Below, piece after piece: positions 19,721 through 28,830 of a stretch of 33,437 nucleotides of DNA. The DNA is taken from positions 1-33,437 of IMG/VR virus record IMGVR_UViG_3300025872_000172. One strand, written 5' to 3'. The translations under genes were made by a program, and so were the position numbers. The DNA is from a virus. The first letter of the stretch is position 1. The number at the start of each line of letters is the position of its first letter. A model generated the notes under the pieces. That model ran no database searches. It saw only the letters and a program-made list of their open reading frames with translations, and was not told the DNA's origin.

Positions 19721-22700
19721 GGTTGGTTACGTCGTTGATCTCGGTGACGGCCACCACGGGAGCGGGCGCCTTCATGTAGCCCCGCGCCACCGCGTCCTCG
19801 ATGGCGTTGGCCGTGTTGAGCAGCGGCTGGGTGATGGCCGCAGCGGTCAGCCCGCCGTCGGCAAAGGGTCGCACGCCGGTGGTGCGCCATGTTTCCAAAG
19901 CTGCGAACAGCCCCGGCGCCTGCCGTAGTTGCCAGGTGGGGGTGACGTACTCCGGCCCCGCCTCACCGGCAAGGTTGAAGCGGCCACGGCCCGGCCAAAG
20001 GGTAGCCCCGTTTACGTAGCCACCGGCGAAGCCTGCGGCCAGTCGCGGTTGGTATTGGCTCACCACCTCGCCCAGGTTGGTCATGCCGCCCTCGGCGAAT
20101 TTTTGCGCGTTGATGGCTTGGATGCCGGCACCGGCGCGAACTATTGCCAGCCCCGTGCGTATGCCCGCCAGGATGGTGGCCGGTATGCCGCCGATGACCG
20201 ACTTGCTGCTGTCCTTACCGGCGCCCTCCCAATAGCCGGCGATCTCGTTGTAAAGGCTGAAGGTGATCTCGGCGATTTGCAAAGCCTTGAGCACCGCCGC
20301 GTACTTTTTGCGGTTTTTTTCATCCTGCGCAAGTATGCCGGCGATTTCTTTGAAGGTGTTGCGCAGGGCGTCCACGTTGTCCTTGGCGCCTTGGCGTTGC
20401 AGGGCCAGCAGGTTGCCGGTTTGCTCGAGCTGCGTTTTTTGGCCGTCCACCAGCGCCTGGTTGAGCGCCGCCTGGGTGCCTTGGATGGCCGTGCTGGTTT
20501 CCTGCTCTGTCTTGACCCGTTGGTCGGCGCGTGCCTTGTCGAGCACGCCCAGCTGCGATTTTATGGCCTCCTCGGCCACACCGGCAGCCCTGAGCTGCTC
20601 CTCGGTGCGCGTGCGGTTGGCTTGGTAGGCCGCCTCCTCGTTGGCCACCCGTGCCGCTTGCGCTGCCACTTGGGCCGCCAGGATGGCTTGAAGCCGCGCC
20701 TGCTCGATGGCCACGCTCTCGGCTGCCGCCTGCCGTTGGAACTCCAGCTCGGCGGCGGTGCGTTGCTCCACCGGCTTGGCGTCGATGGCCGCCAGCTGAA
20801 GCTCGAGCTGCTGCCGCTTGAGGGTTGCCTCCGCGTCAATGTTTCGGGTGGTCTGATCTAGCGCCCGCTGTGCCGCCTCGGCCTGCCGCTGTGCGCTTTG
20901 GGCTTGGTAATTTTGCTCGATTTGCAGCAGGCGGTTGGCGCCCTCTTGCAGGATGGCCTCGCGCAGCTTGATGTCCTCGTCGGTCTTGGTGGTGCGCTTG
21001 TCGAAGTCGGCAAGCTCGCGGCGCAAGGTTTCGGCACTGATCGCCAGCTCCTTTTCCTTGCTGTCACCGAACAGCGCCACCTGCTTGTCGAAGGCCGAGC
21101 GCCGCACCGCCTCTCGGGCGTTTTCGGTTTCCTGGTCGATGGCTAGTATTTTGGCTTGGTACGCCTTCTCGATGGCCTCACGGCTTGCGGTGCCCTCGCT
21201 GAGCGCCGCCAGCGCGGCCTTCTTTTCCTCGTCAGCTATGCGCTTTCGGATGGCTACCGTGTCGTCGCCCTTGGCTTGCAGCAGTGCGAGCTCGGCCTGC
21301 GCCTCGGCCACCAGGAAGGCGGCACGCTGGGCAGCAAAGTCGCGCTGAAGGGTGCGCTCTTTTATGTTCGCGTCGGCGACCTTGCCGGCGGTTTCGGCTT
21401 TGATGCTTGCCACCTCGGCCTCGCCGGCGGCGATGTCGTCGAGCAGCTGCTCGTTTTCGCCGTTGATGCGTGCCTCCTCGCGCTTAAGGGCCAGGGTTTC
21501 CTCGGCAATGGCAAGGCGCCGAGCCTCCACTTTTTGCTCAAGGGCTGCCGCATCGCGCAGGTTTTGGATGCGCTGCTCCTCGCTGAGGCTGCGGTCCTCG
21601 GCCAGCTTGACCAGGTTTTCGGCGGAGCTTTTGTCCTTGACGTCTTGCGCCGCGCTTGCCCGTTTCAGCTCGGCGACCTTTTGGGTGCGCTTTTCAAGGT
21701 CGGCGGCATCCTTGGCCGCTTGCACTGCCGATGCACCCGCCTCCTTAAAGCCGGAGGCTAAAGCCTTGACCGGCGCCACTCCATTCTTGACCGCTCCGGC
21801 CACCTCGTCGGCGCCGTCCTTGATGGCTTGAGGGTCGAGGGTAAACACGCCCTTGATGACCTTGCCGATGCCTAGCCACGCCTTGACGTAGGTGTTTTGT
21901 AGGTAGTCGATAACTTTCTTGCCGTTTTCAATCGGCGATGTGAACACGCCGATCAGCTGCCCGCCGAGCTTGCCCAAAAATTGCAGCAGGTTGTTGACCG
22001 CCCCGCCGATGGCCGCGAAGGCCACCTTGATCTGGCGGCTGCCGTCGAGGGTTTTGGTGAAGTAGGCCACCAAGCTGCCCACCAGCACCACCAGGGCACC
22101 GATGCCGGTGCTGATTATGCCCGTGCGCAGCAGCTTCATAGCGTTGGCACCAAGGCCGCCCGCGCTTTTGAGGCTTTCACCGAAGCCGGTGATGTTTTCC
22201 TTCAGCCCCGCGCCGGCGTTTTTCACGGCCTCAAAGCCCTCACTGACCGCCACCAGGGACTGGCCGGCAGGGCCGAGGCTCTTGCCAAGGCCGCCGAGCT
22301 TGCCGATGGCGCCCTCGATGGCTTGCGAATAGTTGCCGACGTTGAGCCGCCCGTCCTTGATGCCCGCGTTGAACTCCAGCAGGCCGTCTTTAAGCCGCCG
22401 CACCTCGTCACTGGCCGCCTTGTACTCGTCGGTCAGCTCGATGGTGCCGTCAGCGTTGCGCTGCACCGTGTCGGCCAAGGTCTTGAGCCGGATTTCGGCG
22501 TCCACGTATTGCCGGTACAGCTCCTCGTATGAGCCCGCCGCCGCCTTGTTGGCCTTGGTGGCGTTGTCCACCTGCTTTTCGTACTGCTTGAGCTCGGTGT
22601 TGGCATCGCGCAGGGCCGCCTCGTTAGCCGCCAGTGCCACGTTGAGGTCGTCAAGGTTTTCACCAGCTGCCGCCGCCTCCTCGATGCTTTGCTTGAGCGC

Positions 22701-22811
22701 CAAGTTGGCCGCCTTCAGCTCGGTCACCTTGGCCTTGGCGTCCACCACGTTCTTAAGGTAGGCGCCCGTTTCTAGTTTAAGGTCTACGATGACCACCTTG
22801 CGTTCCGCCAT
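19686..22811 (-). CDS. Tail tape measure protein
   Basis: Encodes 1041 aa, the longest gene. Long coiled coils (about 15-140 and 360-850) are very rich in Ala, Glu, Lys and Gln; hydrophobic membrane-like segments occur near 231-250 (GIISTGIGALVVLVGSLVAY) and about 255-300. The C-terminal 150 residues carry a Gly-rich, non-coiled domain (FAEGGMTNLGEVVSQYQPRL, AGEAGPEYVTPTWQL). By the usual scaling of about 1.5 angstrom per residue this would give a tail of about 150 nm, i.e. a long non-contractile tail, since no sheath gene is seen. It follows two large tail genes and precedes the HTH gene. Confidence 0.9.
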   Translation of the reverse strand: MAERKVVIVDLKLETGAYLKNVVDAKAKVTELKAANLALKQSIEEAAAAGENLDDLNVALAANEAALRDANTELKQYEKQVDNATKANKAAAGSYEELYRQYVDAEIRLKTLADTVQRNADGTIELTDEYKAASDEVRRLKDGLLEFNAGIKDGRLNVGNYSQAIEGAIGKLGGLGKSLGPAGQSLVAVSEGFEAVKNAGAGLKENITGFGESLKSAGGLGANAMKLLRTGIISTGIGALVVLVGSLVAYFTKTLDGSRQIKVAFAAIGGAVNNLLQFLGKLGGQLIGVFTSPIENGKKVIDYLQNTYVKAWLGIGKVIKGVFTLDPQAIKDGADEVAGAVKNGVAPVKALASGFKEAGASAVQAAKDAADLEKRTQKVAELKRASAAQDVKDKSSAENLVKLAEDRSLSEEQRIQNLRDAAALEQKVEARRLAIAEETLALKREEARINGENEQLLDDIAAGEAEVASIKAETAGKVADANIKERTLQRDFAAQRAAFLVAEAQAELALLQAKGDDTVAIRKRIADEEKKAALAALSEGTASREAIEKAYQAKILAIDQETENAREAVRRSAFDKQVALFGDSKEKELAISAETLRRELADFDKRTTKTDEDIKLREAILQEGANRLLQIEQNYQAQSAQRQAEAAQRALDQTTRNIDAEATLKRQQLELQLAAIDAKPVEQRTAAELEFQRQAAAESVAIEQARLQAILAAQVAAQAARVANEEAAYQANRTRTEEQLRAAGVAEEAIKSQLGVLDKARADQRVKTEQETSTAIQGTQAALNQALVDGQKTQLEQTGNLLALQRQGAKDNVDALRNTFKEIAGILAQDEKNRKKYAAVLKALQIAEITFSLYNEIAGYWEGAGKDSSKSVIGGIPATILAGIRTGLAIVRAGAGIQAINAQKFAEGGMTNLGEVVSQYQPRLAAGFAGGYVNGATLWPGRGRFNLAGEAGPEYVTPTWQLRQAPGLFAALETWRTTGVRPFADGGLTAAAITQPLLNTANAIEDAVARGYMKAPAPVVAVTEINDVTNRVAVIESRANL

Positions 22812-22814
22812 GGT

Positions 22815-25103
22815 TTACAGTTTTATGAGCTCGACCAGGCAGGGCTTGCCCGGCACCCAGTCGGCTAGTTTTTGAATGTAGAAGTAAGCGCCGAAGGGCT
22901 CAAGGTACACCGGCACCCGGAAGTCGAGCAGGTACACGTCGCTCGCGTCGAGCACCACAGTCGCGTTGAGCTCCCGCAGCGGGTTGGTTATGAATTGCAG
23001 CCAGTAGTGGTGCACCGGCCAAAGGTTCTCGAAGCCCAGCGCCCGGTTGGGGGTGCTGCCTGGCACCACGCCGAAGTACGCCAACGGCACGTTTTGGCTC
23101 CGCTGATTGTACACCGTGCCGTCGCGCTTAAAGTAGCTCATGTCGCCCAGCACGTCGTCCACGCGGTTGAGGTACAGCAGGCGCTGCTTGGCGCTGCCAC
23201 TGCCGGCGAACTCGCCCGCCGTGTTGAGCCGCCGGATGAGCGGCGCGGTATAGATGTCGGGGGTGATGGTCACCTGCTCCCACCGCTGCCAGTCGTCGCT
23301 GCTGGCGATGGCAAGCTGCACCACGTCCTTGGTGGCCGGCAGGGTCGTGTCGTCCACGGTGAAGGTGTGGCTGCCCATGATGGTGCCCTCGGCCTCCTCG
23401 TTCATGAAGCGCAGGGTGCTCGCCTGCCCGTAAAGTTGTGAGCGGGTGCTCCACTTGACCGCCTGCGGGTTGGCCAGCTTGCTGGTCCAGTCCTTGGCCT
23501 GGCCGATGTTTTGGTACAGCTTTTTGAACTGAAAAAACTCAACCTGGCGGCGCGTTTCGTCCACCAGCAGGATGCACCCGAAGGCCTGCGCCAGCATCTT
23601 AAGCCACCCGGCCACGGTCACTGCCGGCAGGCCGGTGGTGCCACTCACCCATGCACGGGTCGCCCGGCGCGGTGGGTAGTTGGGCGGGCTCCATAGGAAC
23701 CAACCGGCGTTGATGCCGGGAATATTGCCAAGCTGCCAGCCCACCACGCACTGGTACACGTTGCCCGTGTAGGTCACCAGGTCGCCCTCCTCGTACTCGG
23801 TGGTGGCTGACCATACCCGCACGTTGTCGGGGTAGGTGAAGCGCACCTCGCGCTCCTCCTCGGTGGTGCCGCGATCGCGTAGCCACTGCACGTTGGTGGT
23901 GAGGTTGGTGGTGGTTATGGCAGCGCCGTTGCTGTTGTAAAGCACCTTCCAGCTCCGGTGGGCGTCGCACTTGAGGGTGAAGGCTAGCCAAAAGGTGTAC
24001 GTGCCCGCTGGCATGCCGCTGCCGCTAAAGTTCAGCGTGCCAGGTGCCGGTTGGTACACCGCGCCGCTGCTTGCCAGGGTGAACTCGCCCAGCAGGTCGG
24101 TGGCGTTGGTGGTGAGGCCGCTGGCCGATGGGGTGAAGGCCGCCGCCGGTGCACTGCCGAAGCTCGCGCTGCCGTAGATGGTCACCCGGATGTCGGAGCG
24201 GTCGGCGGTTTGCGGCTGCTGAAGCAGCCAGTACTCGTTGGGGCCTGGTGTTGCCGTCACCGGCAGCACGCCACCGCCCAGCCGGTAGCCGTTGGGCAGG
24301 CCGCTGGGTAGGGTTTCGGTGAGCTTAAGGTTGGTATTGTTGACCGTCAAGGCCGGCGCCACCGCGTACAGCTCGTAGGTGTTGCGGCCCGCGTAGTTGG
24401 TGTCGCGGGTGAACTTGGAACCGCTGAAGGGCCAGATGAGGTCGGTGAGCAGGTCGGTCGGTACGCCGTCGATGAGGTACTGCGGGTCGGTGATGTCACC
24501 GGTGAACGTGTAGCCCATGCGCTGCTCAAGGCATGCCAGCACGTAGCGGGTGAAGCTGGCAGGAAACAAGCGGTTGAGGTACACGCCGCTGGTGATGGTC
24601 GTGCTGGGGAACCACTGCGCCTCGCCCGTGTAGTCGATGCACGGGTAGATGTACTGCACACCGCTCCCACCCAGGTCGGCGCTCTGAAATATCGCCGCGT
24701 TGGTGTATAGGTGCTCACCCAGCCCCATGGGCACGTCGTGCAGGTTGATGGCGTTGGCAAGCTGAAAAAAAGGCCCGTTGTCTAGGTAGAACGTGAGCCG
24801 GATTTCGGTGGGGCTCAGCCCGTCGTTTTCAATGATTAGCTTGCCCACGCCCAGCTCCATGCCGTCGATGACCAGCCGCGCCGCCGTGCTCCGGTAGGGG
24901 AACTTGGTGGCGTTTTGGAAGGTGAAGCTGCCCTCGAGCAGGCGCTGGTTGGTATCGGTCGCCGGCACCGTGAAGCTCCGGCTGAAGCTGCCGAGCTTGG
25001 CGTCGAGGTCGCCGATGTTTTGCACCTGCCGGGTCAGCGGCAGGGTCGTGTCGCCTGCGATGTCAAGCGGCTCGTCGTTTACATAAAGCCATACGTCAGC
25101 CAT
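22815..25103 (-). CDS. Large tail/baseplate protein with a carbohydrate-binding-like module
   Basis: Encodes 762 aa. The N-terminal 110 residues (WLYVNDEPLDIAGDTTLPLT, AKLGSFSRSFTVPATDTNQ) resemble the start of distal-tail or hub proteins of Bacteroidota phages. About residues 435-472 (ATTEYEEGDLVTYTGNVYQC, NAGWFLW) carry the tryptophan/tyrosine pattern of a CBM5/12-type module. The rest is beta-rich, ending VPVYLEPFGAYFYIQKLADW. No enzymatic motif is seen. Its place before the tape measure gene suits a distal-tail or hub role. The assignment is tentative. Confidence 0.65.
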   Translation of the reverse strand: MADVWLYVNDEPLDIAGDTTLPLTRQVQNIGDLDAKLGSFSRSFTVPATDTNQRLLEGSFTFQNATKFPYRSTAARLVIDGMELGVGKLIIENDGLSPTEIRLTFYLDNGPFFQLANAINLHDVPMGLGEHLYTNAAIFQSADLGGSGVQYIYPCIDYTGEAQWFPSTTITSGVYLNRLFPASFTRYVLACLEQRMGYTFTGDITDPQYLIDGVPTDLLTDLIWPFSGSKFTRDTNYAGRNTYELYAVAPALTVNNTNLKLTETLPSGLPNGYRLGGGVLPVTATPGPNEYWLLQQPQTADRSDIRVTIYGSASFGSAPAAAFTPSASGLTTNATDLLGEFTLASSGAVYQPAPGTLNFSGSGMPAGTYTFWLAFTLKCDAHRSWKVLYNSNGAAITTTNLTTNVQWLRDRGTTEEEREVRFTYPDNVRVWSATTEYEEGDLVTYTGNVYQCVVGWQLGNIPGINAGWFLWSPPNYPPRRATRAWVSGTTGLPAVTVAGWLKMLAQAFGCILLVDETRRQVEFFQFKKLYQNIGQAKDWTSKLANPQAVKWSTRSQLYGQASTLRFMNEEAEGTIMGSHTFTVDDTTLPATKDVVQLAIASSDDWQRWEQVTITPDIYTAPLIRRLNTAGEFAGSGSAKQRLLYLNRVDDVLGDMSYFKRDGTVYNQRSQNVPLAYFGVVPGSTPNRALGFENLWPVHHYWLQFITNPLRELNATVVLDASDVYLLDFRVPVYLEPFGAYFYIQKLADWVPGKPCLVELIKL

Positions 25104-25106
25104 GGG

Positions 25107-26642
25107 TCAGTTGCGCACGCTGTAAAGATCCGGAAGGGCCACGCTCACCTCGACCTCGAAGTTGCCGGCGTTGGTAAAGTACTTGAAGCCCTTGGGCACC
25201 ATGCGCACCGCCAGCCATGCACGCTCGGGAAAAATGCCCGCCAGCTGCGGGGCGTCCCAAAGCATGTACACCTGCGGGCTGCGCTCGATTTCGGCCAGTC
25301 CCGTGAGGGTGATTTCGTCCACCAGGTCGCCCAAGGTGAGCACCTTGACCTGGTTGGCTTGGATGATCCGGCTGCGGGCGTTGGCCGCTTGCAGGTCGGG
25401 CACGTACAGCTCGAAGGCCGCCGCCTGGCTTGCCGTGTAGCTCACCTCGTGGCGCTTGTCGAACAGCCAGTAGTCCCACCCGCCCAGGCTGTTGCGCCAG
25501 CATAGGTACACGGGGTAGGCGTGGCAGTCGAGGTTATTGCGCAAGGTGATGGTTTCGGTTACTTGGAAGGGCGACACGGGCACCGGCGACACGTCAATGG
25601 TGTAGCCCGCCGCCACGTAGCCCGCCACCAGCGCAAAGTTGCCGGAGGTGCCGAAGTTCTCGAGGTACATGGGGCTGGTGGTCGTGGTCGGGGTGTCGCT
25701 TGGGTTGATCGCGTACACGCCCGTCCCGAGGGTGTTGTCGAGGGTGCCGATGGCAGCACCGTCCACCACCACGTTGATGTTTTCGCGGCCCGCGTCTTGG
25801 TTGATGAGCGCCGACACGCTGAAGGGGTAGCCGATGAAGCGGGTAGGCTCGGGGAAGGCCGTAAGCCACCGCGCCGGGTAGGCCGCCGCTTGTGGCACCA
25901 AGTACTCGGCGAAGTTGCTGCCGTAGCGGTCGAGCAGGTACTGCACGCCGTCGATGGCGTAGAACGTGTACGGCTCGTTGGGGCCGGTGCCGATTGTTTC
26001 GTCGGTCACCGTGCTGCGCTCCCGATCGGCGTAGAAGCTGTCGCCGAACTTGGCGGTGAAGCTCAGCCAGCTGGCCGGGTCGAGCTCGTTGAGGCCCGTG
26101 TAGGTGTTGCGGTTTTGCTTGTCGATGCCGTAGGTGAGCAGCTCGCGCACGTCGAGCTTCAGCACGCCGAGGCTGTCGGGCGTGCCCACCGCCGTGCCCA
26201 GGTTGACCGTGCCCAGCCGGGGGCTGGTGCCGGTGAGCTGCACCCTGATCCGGTAGGCTTGGATGGCCGCGAACACCAGGTAGCCACCGCCCACGATGGT
26301 GCCGAACACGTCCCAGGGTATGTCGGTTTGCAGGCGCTTCATGCTGGCGTCCCACTGCGCTAGGGCGGTGATGGTGCCGGTGCGGTGCTCGCCGTTTTGG
26401 TTTACAATGGTCACCTTGGTGCCCTTGAGCGCGGTGCTGTTGAGGTAGTTGACCGGGTTGCCGGTGCTGAAGCCCGGCTCGAGGCTGGTGATCTCTACAA
26501 AGCCGCCCTTGTCGGCCAGCGTGTCCCAGGGGGCGTCGCGCCGGTAGAAGGTGAAAATGTACGGCTGCCGGTTTGAAGCCCACCGGCTGACCTCACCAGT
26601 GTATTGGTGGGTGCGCTCGGGTACTTGGTACTGTATGCTCAT
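25107..26642 (-). CDS. Large tail protein with a WRNSLGGWDYW motif
   Basis: Encodes 511 aa, beta-rich. Residues about 380-395 contain YPVYLCWRNSLGGWDYWLFD, a Leu-Gly-Gly-Trp/Tyr motif that recurs in tail-associated proteins of Bacteroidota phages. The N-terminal part (PYIFTFYRRDAPWDTLADKG, GFVEITSLEPGF) and the middle FTAKFGDSFYADRERSTV are unremarkable. It overlaps the gp10-like gene by 4 bp (start in its stop), indicating coupling in the tail module. Likely a tail or tail-tip component; no closer assignment. Confidence 0.68.
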   Translation of the reverse strand: MSIQYQVPERTHQYTGEVSRWASNRQPYIFTFYRRDAPWDTLADKGGFVEITSLEPGFSTGNPVNYLNSTALKGTKVTIVNQNGEHRTGTITALAQWDASMKRLQTDIPWDVFGTIVGGGYLVFAAIQAYRIRVQLTGTSPRLGTVNLGTAVGTPDSLGVLKLDVRELLTYGIDKQNRNTYTGLNELDPASWLSFTAKFGDSFYADRERSTVTDETIGTGPNEPYTFYAIDGVQYLLDRYGSNFAEYLVPQAAAYPARWLTAFPEPTRFIGYPFSVSALINQDAGRENINVVVDGAAIGTLDNTLGTGVYAINPSDTPTTTTSPMYLENFGTSGNFALVAGYVAAGYTIDVSPVPVSPFQVTETITLRNNLDCHAYPVYLCWRNSLGGWDYWLFDKRHEVSYTASQAAAFELYVPDLQAANARSRIIQANQVKVLTLGDLVDEITLTGLAEIERSPQVYMLWDAPQLAGIFPERAWLAVRMVPKGFKYFTNAGNFEVEVSVALPDLYSVRN

Positions 26643-27112
26643 GGTCTAAAGGCTTGCACGATGTCGCTGGCCGTTTCGCGCTCGGCGATTATGCCGACGC
26701 CCTCGGTGATGAGGGCGATGCGCTTGTCGGTGATTACACTAGTGTAGATGTCCCGCCGTACACCCAGGCGGTGCAGGCGGGTGCCCTTTTCGTGGATGGT
26801 TTTAACGATGCCCGGCACGCGGGTCTGAGGTATGCCACGCGCCGCTGCCCACTCCTCGATGGCGCGGTACACGTCACCCGGCCCGTCGCGCCTGGTGGGG
26901 CCACGGCCCTGCTCGACAAAAGCCCAGCCCGTGCCACCGGTCAGCAGGAACTGCACGGCGTTGGGGCTGAAGGTGATGCTGTACGCCAAGCTGCGGCTGG
27001 TCTTGCCAGTGGCGTTGGCGCCCTTGGCTGCCATGCTCGCTTGCAGGTCGGTGATTAGCGACCGCCCGGCACGCTCAAGCGCTGCCCGTACCTTGTCTTG
27101 GTTTAGGGGCAT
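26639..27112 (-). CDS. HK97 gp10-like head-tail/tail completion protein
   Basis: Encodes 157 aa. It has the usual gp10 layout: N-terminal helix (DKVRAALERAGRSLITDLQA), a TGKTSRSL loop, a beta part (YSITFSPNAVQFLLTGGTG, WAFVEQGRGPTRRDGPGDVY), and a helical end. The GTGWAFVEQGRGP stretch is typical of this family. Such proteins help join or terminate the tail. It overlaps the upstream gene by 10 bp and the downstream one by 4 bp. Confidence 0.72.
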   Translation of the reverse strand: MPLNQDKVRAALERAGRSLITDLQASMAAKGANATGKTSRSLAYSITFSPNAVQFLLTGGTGWAFVEQGRGPTRRDGPGDVYRAIEEWAAARGIPQTRVPGIVKTIHEKGTRLHRLGVRRDIYTSVITDKRIALITEGVGIIAERETASDIVQAFRP

Positions 27113-27555
27113 TGGTAGTTTATGGTTTCGGTGATGCCGATGGTGAAGGTGAACACGTAGCCGGCCACGTTGTCGTCGTATTCATGCAGCACCTCGCGCC
27201 TACTCACCTGGCCGATGGCTCGCTTGTTGAGCGGGTGCCGGTTGAGGTTAGTAATGAAGCGCAGGTATATCGCCTGCACCACCTCCATGGTGTCAAGGTA
27301 GGCCTCGGTGGCCGCCTCATTGTTGGCGATGTCGGCGGTGTAGTCGGCCAAGGCCGTCACCTCGCCGATGACCTCGTACACGCTGGTCACGGCACCGCTT
27401 TGGTGCAGGGTGTCCACCGGGTTAATGAGGTGCACCCAGATGCGCGGGTACTCGCTGCCCTCCAGATTGCTGTACGCTTTGGCACCACGCCCGTAGTGGG
27501 TGACGCCCTCAGTGGCCAGTGCCACGGTTTTGAGTAGTTGCTCGATCGCCCTCAT
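27103..27555 (-). CDS. Tail terminator/completion-like protein
   Basis: Encodes 150 aa. An alpha/beta pattern (EQLLKTVALATEGVTHYGRG, PRIWVHLINPVD, VYEVIGEVTALADYTADIA) with a helical segment and a final beta strand (AGYVFTFTIGITETI) suits the tail-terminator fold of phage lambda gpU or SPP1 gp17 in size and layout. The ATG at 27555 overlaps the stop of the frameshifted chaperone (ATGA). Function is inferred from position and pattern. Confidence 0.6.
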   Translation of the reverse strand: MRAIEQLLKTVALATEGVTHYGRGAKAYSNLEGSEYPRIWVHLINPVDTLHQSGAVTSVYEVIGEVTALADYTADIANNEAATEAYLDTMEVVQAIYLRFITNLNRHPLNKRAIGQVSRREVLHEYDDNVAGYVFTFTIGITETINYQCP

Positions 27556-28336
27556 GTGTCGCCTCGGTTTATGAGCTTGTTGAGCCGCTTTTGGTAGCGT
27601 GCCTCTTCAGCCTTGCGTGCTAAAGTAGTGAACGCCTCCGAATAGCTGAGGTTGAACACCGCCTCGAATTTGGTGGGGTCGCCACCGGCAAGCATGTACA
27701 AGCTGTTGAACTCCGCGAAGCGCTCAAAGTTAGCGGCTCCGGCCTCGATTTCTATTGCATCGCTTTGAACCTTCAGTTGTACGGCTTCGGCTTCCGATAC
27801 ACGGCGTAGCCACTCAAAAAAAAAGCGGCCTCGGGGTAGGCGTCCACCACCGGCATGTCGAGCACCTGCGCCTGCACCAGCTTGACGTGGCGGTCGTCCC
27901 ACTTGCCCTCGGGGTGCAGGGCGGGGGCATAATAGCATGCGATGGTCGGCGCCACCAAGGTCCAGTGGTCGGCCTCGGTAGCCATTGCCGCACCCACCAG
28001 CTGCTGCATGTACAGCCGCTGCCCGAAGCGCTCGCGCCCTGGGTCGTCGATCCGGTCAAGCTCTTGACCTGCCAAGGTCAACTTGGTGGGTCGTGGCAAG
28101 GCGAAAAGGTCGAGCGGCTCGCTTATGAAGGCCAGCTCCGGCACCAGCTCGAGCTTGACCGCATCGCAGGGCAGGTTGGCAAGCAGCTCGATGGGGAGCT
28201 TGGTGAACACGGCTAGCAGGCCGATGTGGTCAAGGCCGCCGGCCTGCTCAGCCATGGCGATCCACTGGCCGAGGGTCACCTCTTGCCAGCTGGTGGGCAC
28301 CGGGTAGGCGTGGTCGTTGATTACTAGGTCAAGCAT
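27552..28336 (-). CDS. Tail assembly chaperone, long form made by -1 frameshift (G-T type)
   Basis: This joins the 173 codons of the first frame to the -1 frame at a T9 run (27816-27824), giving 261 aa (785 bp plus one re-read base makes 262 codons with the stop). The fusion adds a domain rich in Glu/Lys helices (VSEAEAVQLKVQSDAIEIEA, FTTLARKAEEARYQKRLNKL). The -1 frame has no good start of its own just before the slip, and its upstream part is shadow. Chaperones of this kind bind the tape measure and tube during tail assembly and are commonly made by frameshift in long-tailed phages. The stop overlaps the next ATG. Confidence 0.75.
27773..28336 (-). CDS. Tail assembly chaperone, short form (G type)
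   Basis: The unshifted product has 187 aa from the ATG at 28336 (MLDLVINDHAYPVPTSWQEV); the 22-codon extension upstream is Pro/Ser low complexity and less likely. The core (VTLGQWIAMAEQAGGLDHIG, AVFTKLPIELLANLPCDAVK) resembles chaperones of this type. It reads through the T9 as GCT TTT TTT TTG and stops shortly after. In lambda-like systems the short form is made in excess over the shifted form. Confidence 0.72.
   Translation of the reverse strand: MLDLVINDHAYPVPTSWQEVTLGQWIAMAEQAGGLDHIGLLAVFTKLPIELLANLPCDAVKLELVPELAFISEPLDLFALPRPTKLTLAGQELDRIDDPGRERFGQRLYMQQLVGAAMATEADHWTLVAPTIACYYAPALHPEGKWDDRHVKLVQAQVLDMPVVDAYPEAAFFLSGYAVYRKPKPYN
27814..27827 (-). promoter_or_regulatory. -1 frameshift slippery run in the tail chaperone gene
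   Basis: The minus strand reads GCT TTT TTT TTG AG with nine T (27816-27824). Phe-tRNAs can slip back one base (T TTT TTT), leading to TTT GAG TGG CTA in the -1 frame. The run could also cause RNA-polymerase slippage. It lies 14 codons before the end of the short form, a normal place for G/GT frameshifts. Confidence 0.75.
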
Positions 28337-28343
28337 AGGCGGG

Positions 28344-28559
28344 TCACCACTTGCCGATGGGGCAGGTGGCGCTAGGTATTGCGGTTTTGAGGGCCATGAC
28401 ACACCCGCAAAGGTGCACCCGCTGCCCGTCGTGGTCCACGTAGGCGCCCGTTGGGAAGGGGCCGCAGGTGATGCCGGCCACGGCCATGGTTTCGCTGTAC
28501 TGGCAGGCGTGGCATAGCGCCAGCCGGCGGGTGCGTCGGGGGTTTTTTTCCTCTTTCAT
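28344..28559 (-). CDS. Cys-rich miniprotein (zinc-binding-like)
   Basis: Encodes 71 aa with six Cys in a C-x2-C...C...C-x-C...C arrangement (CHACQYSETMAVAGITCG, VHLCGCVMALK, ATCPIGKW). The basic N-terminus is KEEKNPRRTRRLA. Similar short proteins with a Y-SET-x-GI-x-CG block occur in Bacteroidota phages near structural genes; the Cys pattern suggests metal binding. It ends 7 bp before the chaperone start. Role unknown. Confidence 0.65.
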   Translation of the reverse strand: MKEEKNPRRTRRLALCHACQYSETMAVAGITCGPFPTGAYVDHDGQRVHLCGCVMALKTAIPSATCPIGKW

Positions 28560-28641
28560 TGGTTGCGCGGGCCGGTCATGCTCCGGCTCCGTCCCTTGCC
28601 TACCGGCGTGGGCGTGCTTCTGGGTACACCACCGCGCAGGT

Positions 28642-28830
28642 CTAGGCGCTGATGCTTTGTAGCACCGTCGCCCGCATGTATTCGTGCAGGGTCAGCCCTA
28701 GGTCGGTCGCCCGCCGTTGCAGCACCAGCCACTGCACGTCGGTGAAGCCGATGCTGATGCGGTAGCGCTGCCGCTCCTGGTGCGCTTTTCGCGGCCTGCC
28801 GGGGCCTCGCTTGATGGTTTCGCTGTTCAC
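28642..28830 (-). CDS. AT-hook/ribbon-helix-helix-like DNA-binding protein
   Basis: Encodes 62 aa. The start has an AT-hook-type motif (KRGPGRPRK), followed by a ribbon-helix-helix pattern (YRISIGFTDVQWLVLQRRAT, LGLTLHEYMRATVLQSI). The GTG start overlaps the TGA of the upstream gene (GTGA), supporting it. It may regulate late or host genes. An 82-bp gap to the next gene (28560-28641) holds nothing I can support. Confidence 0.7.
   Translation of the reverse strand: MNSETIKRGPGRPRKAHQERQRYRISIGFTDVQWLVLQRRATDLGLTLHEYMRATVLQSISA

Noticed and set aside
27826-27938. Separate gene starting at 27938 in the chaperone -1 frame
   Set aside because: The part before the T9 run is Arg/Gly/Pro-rich shadow of the first frame. 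Only the part after the slip looks like protein, so I treat it as the frameshift extension.
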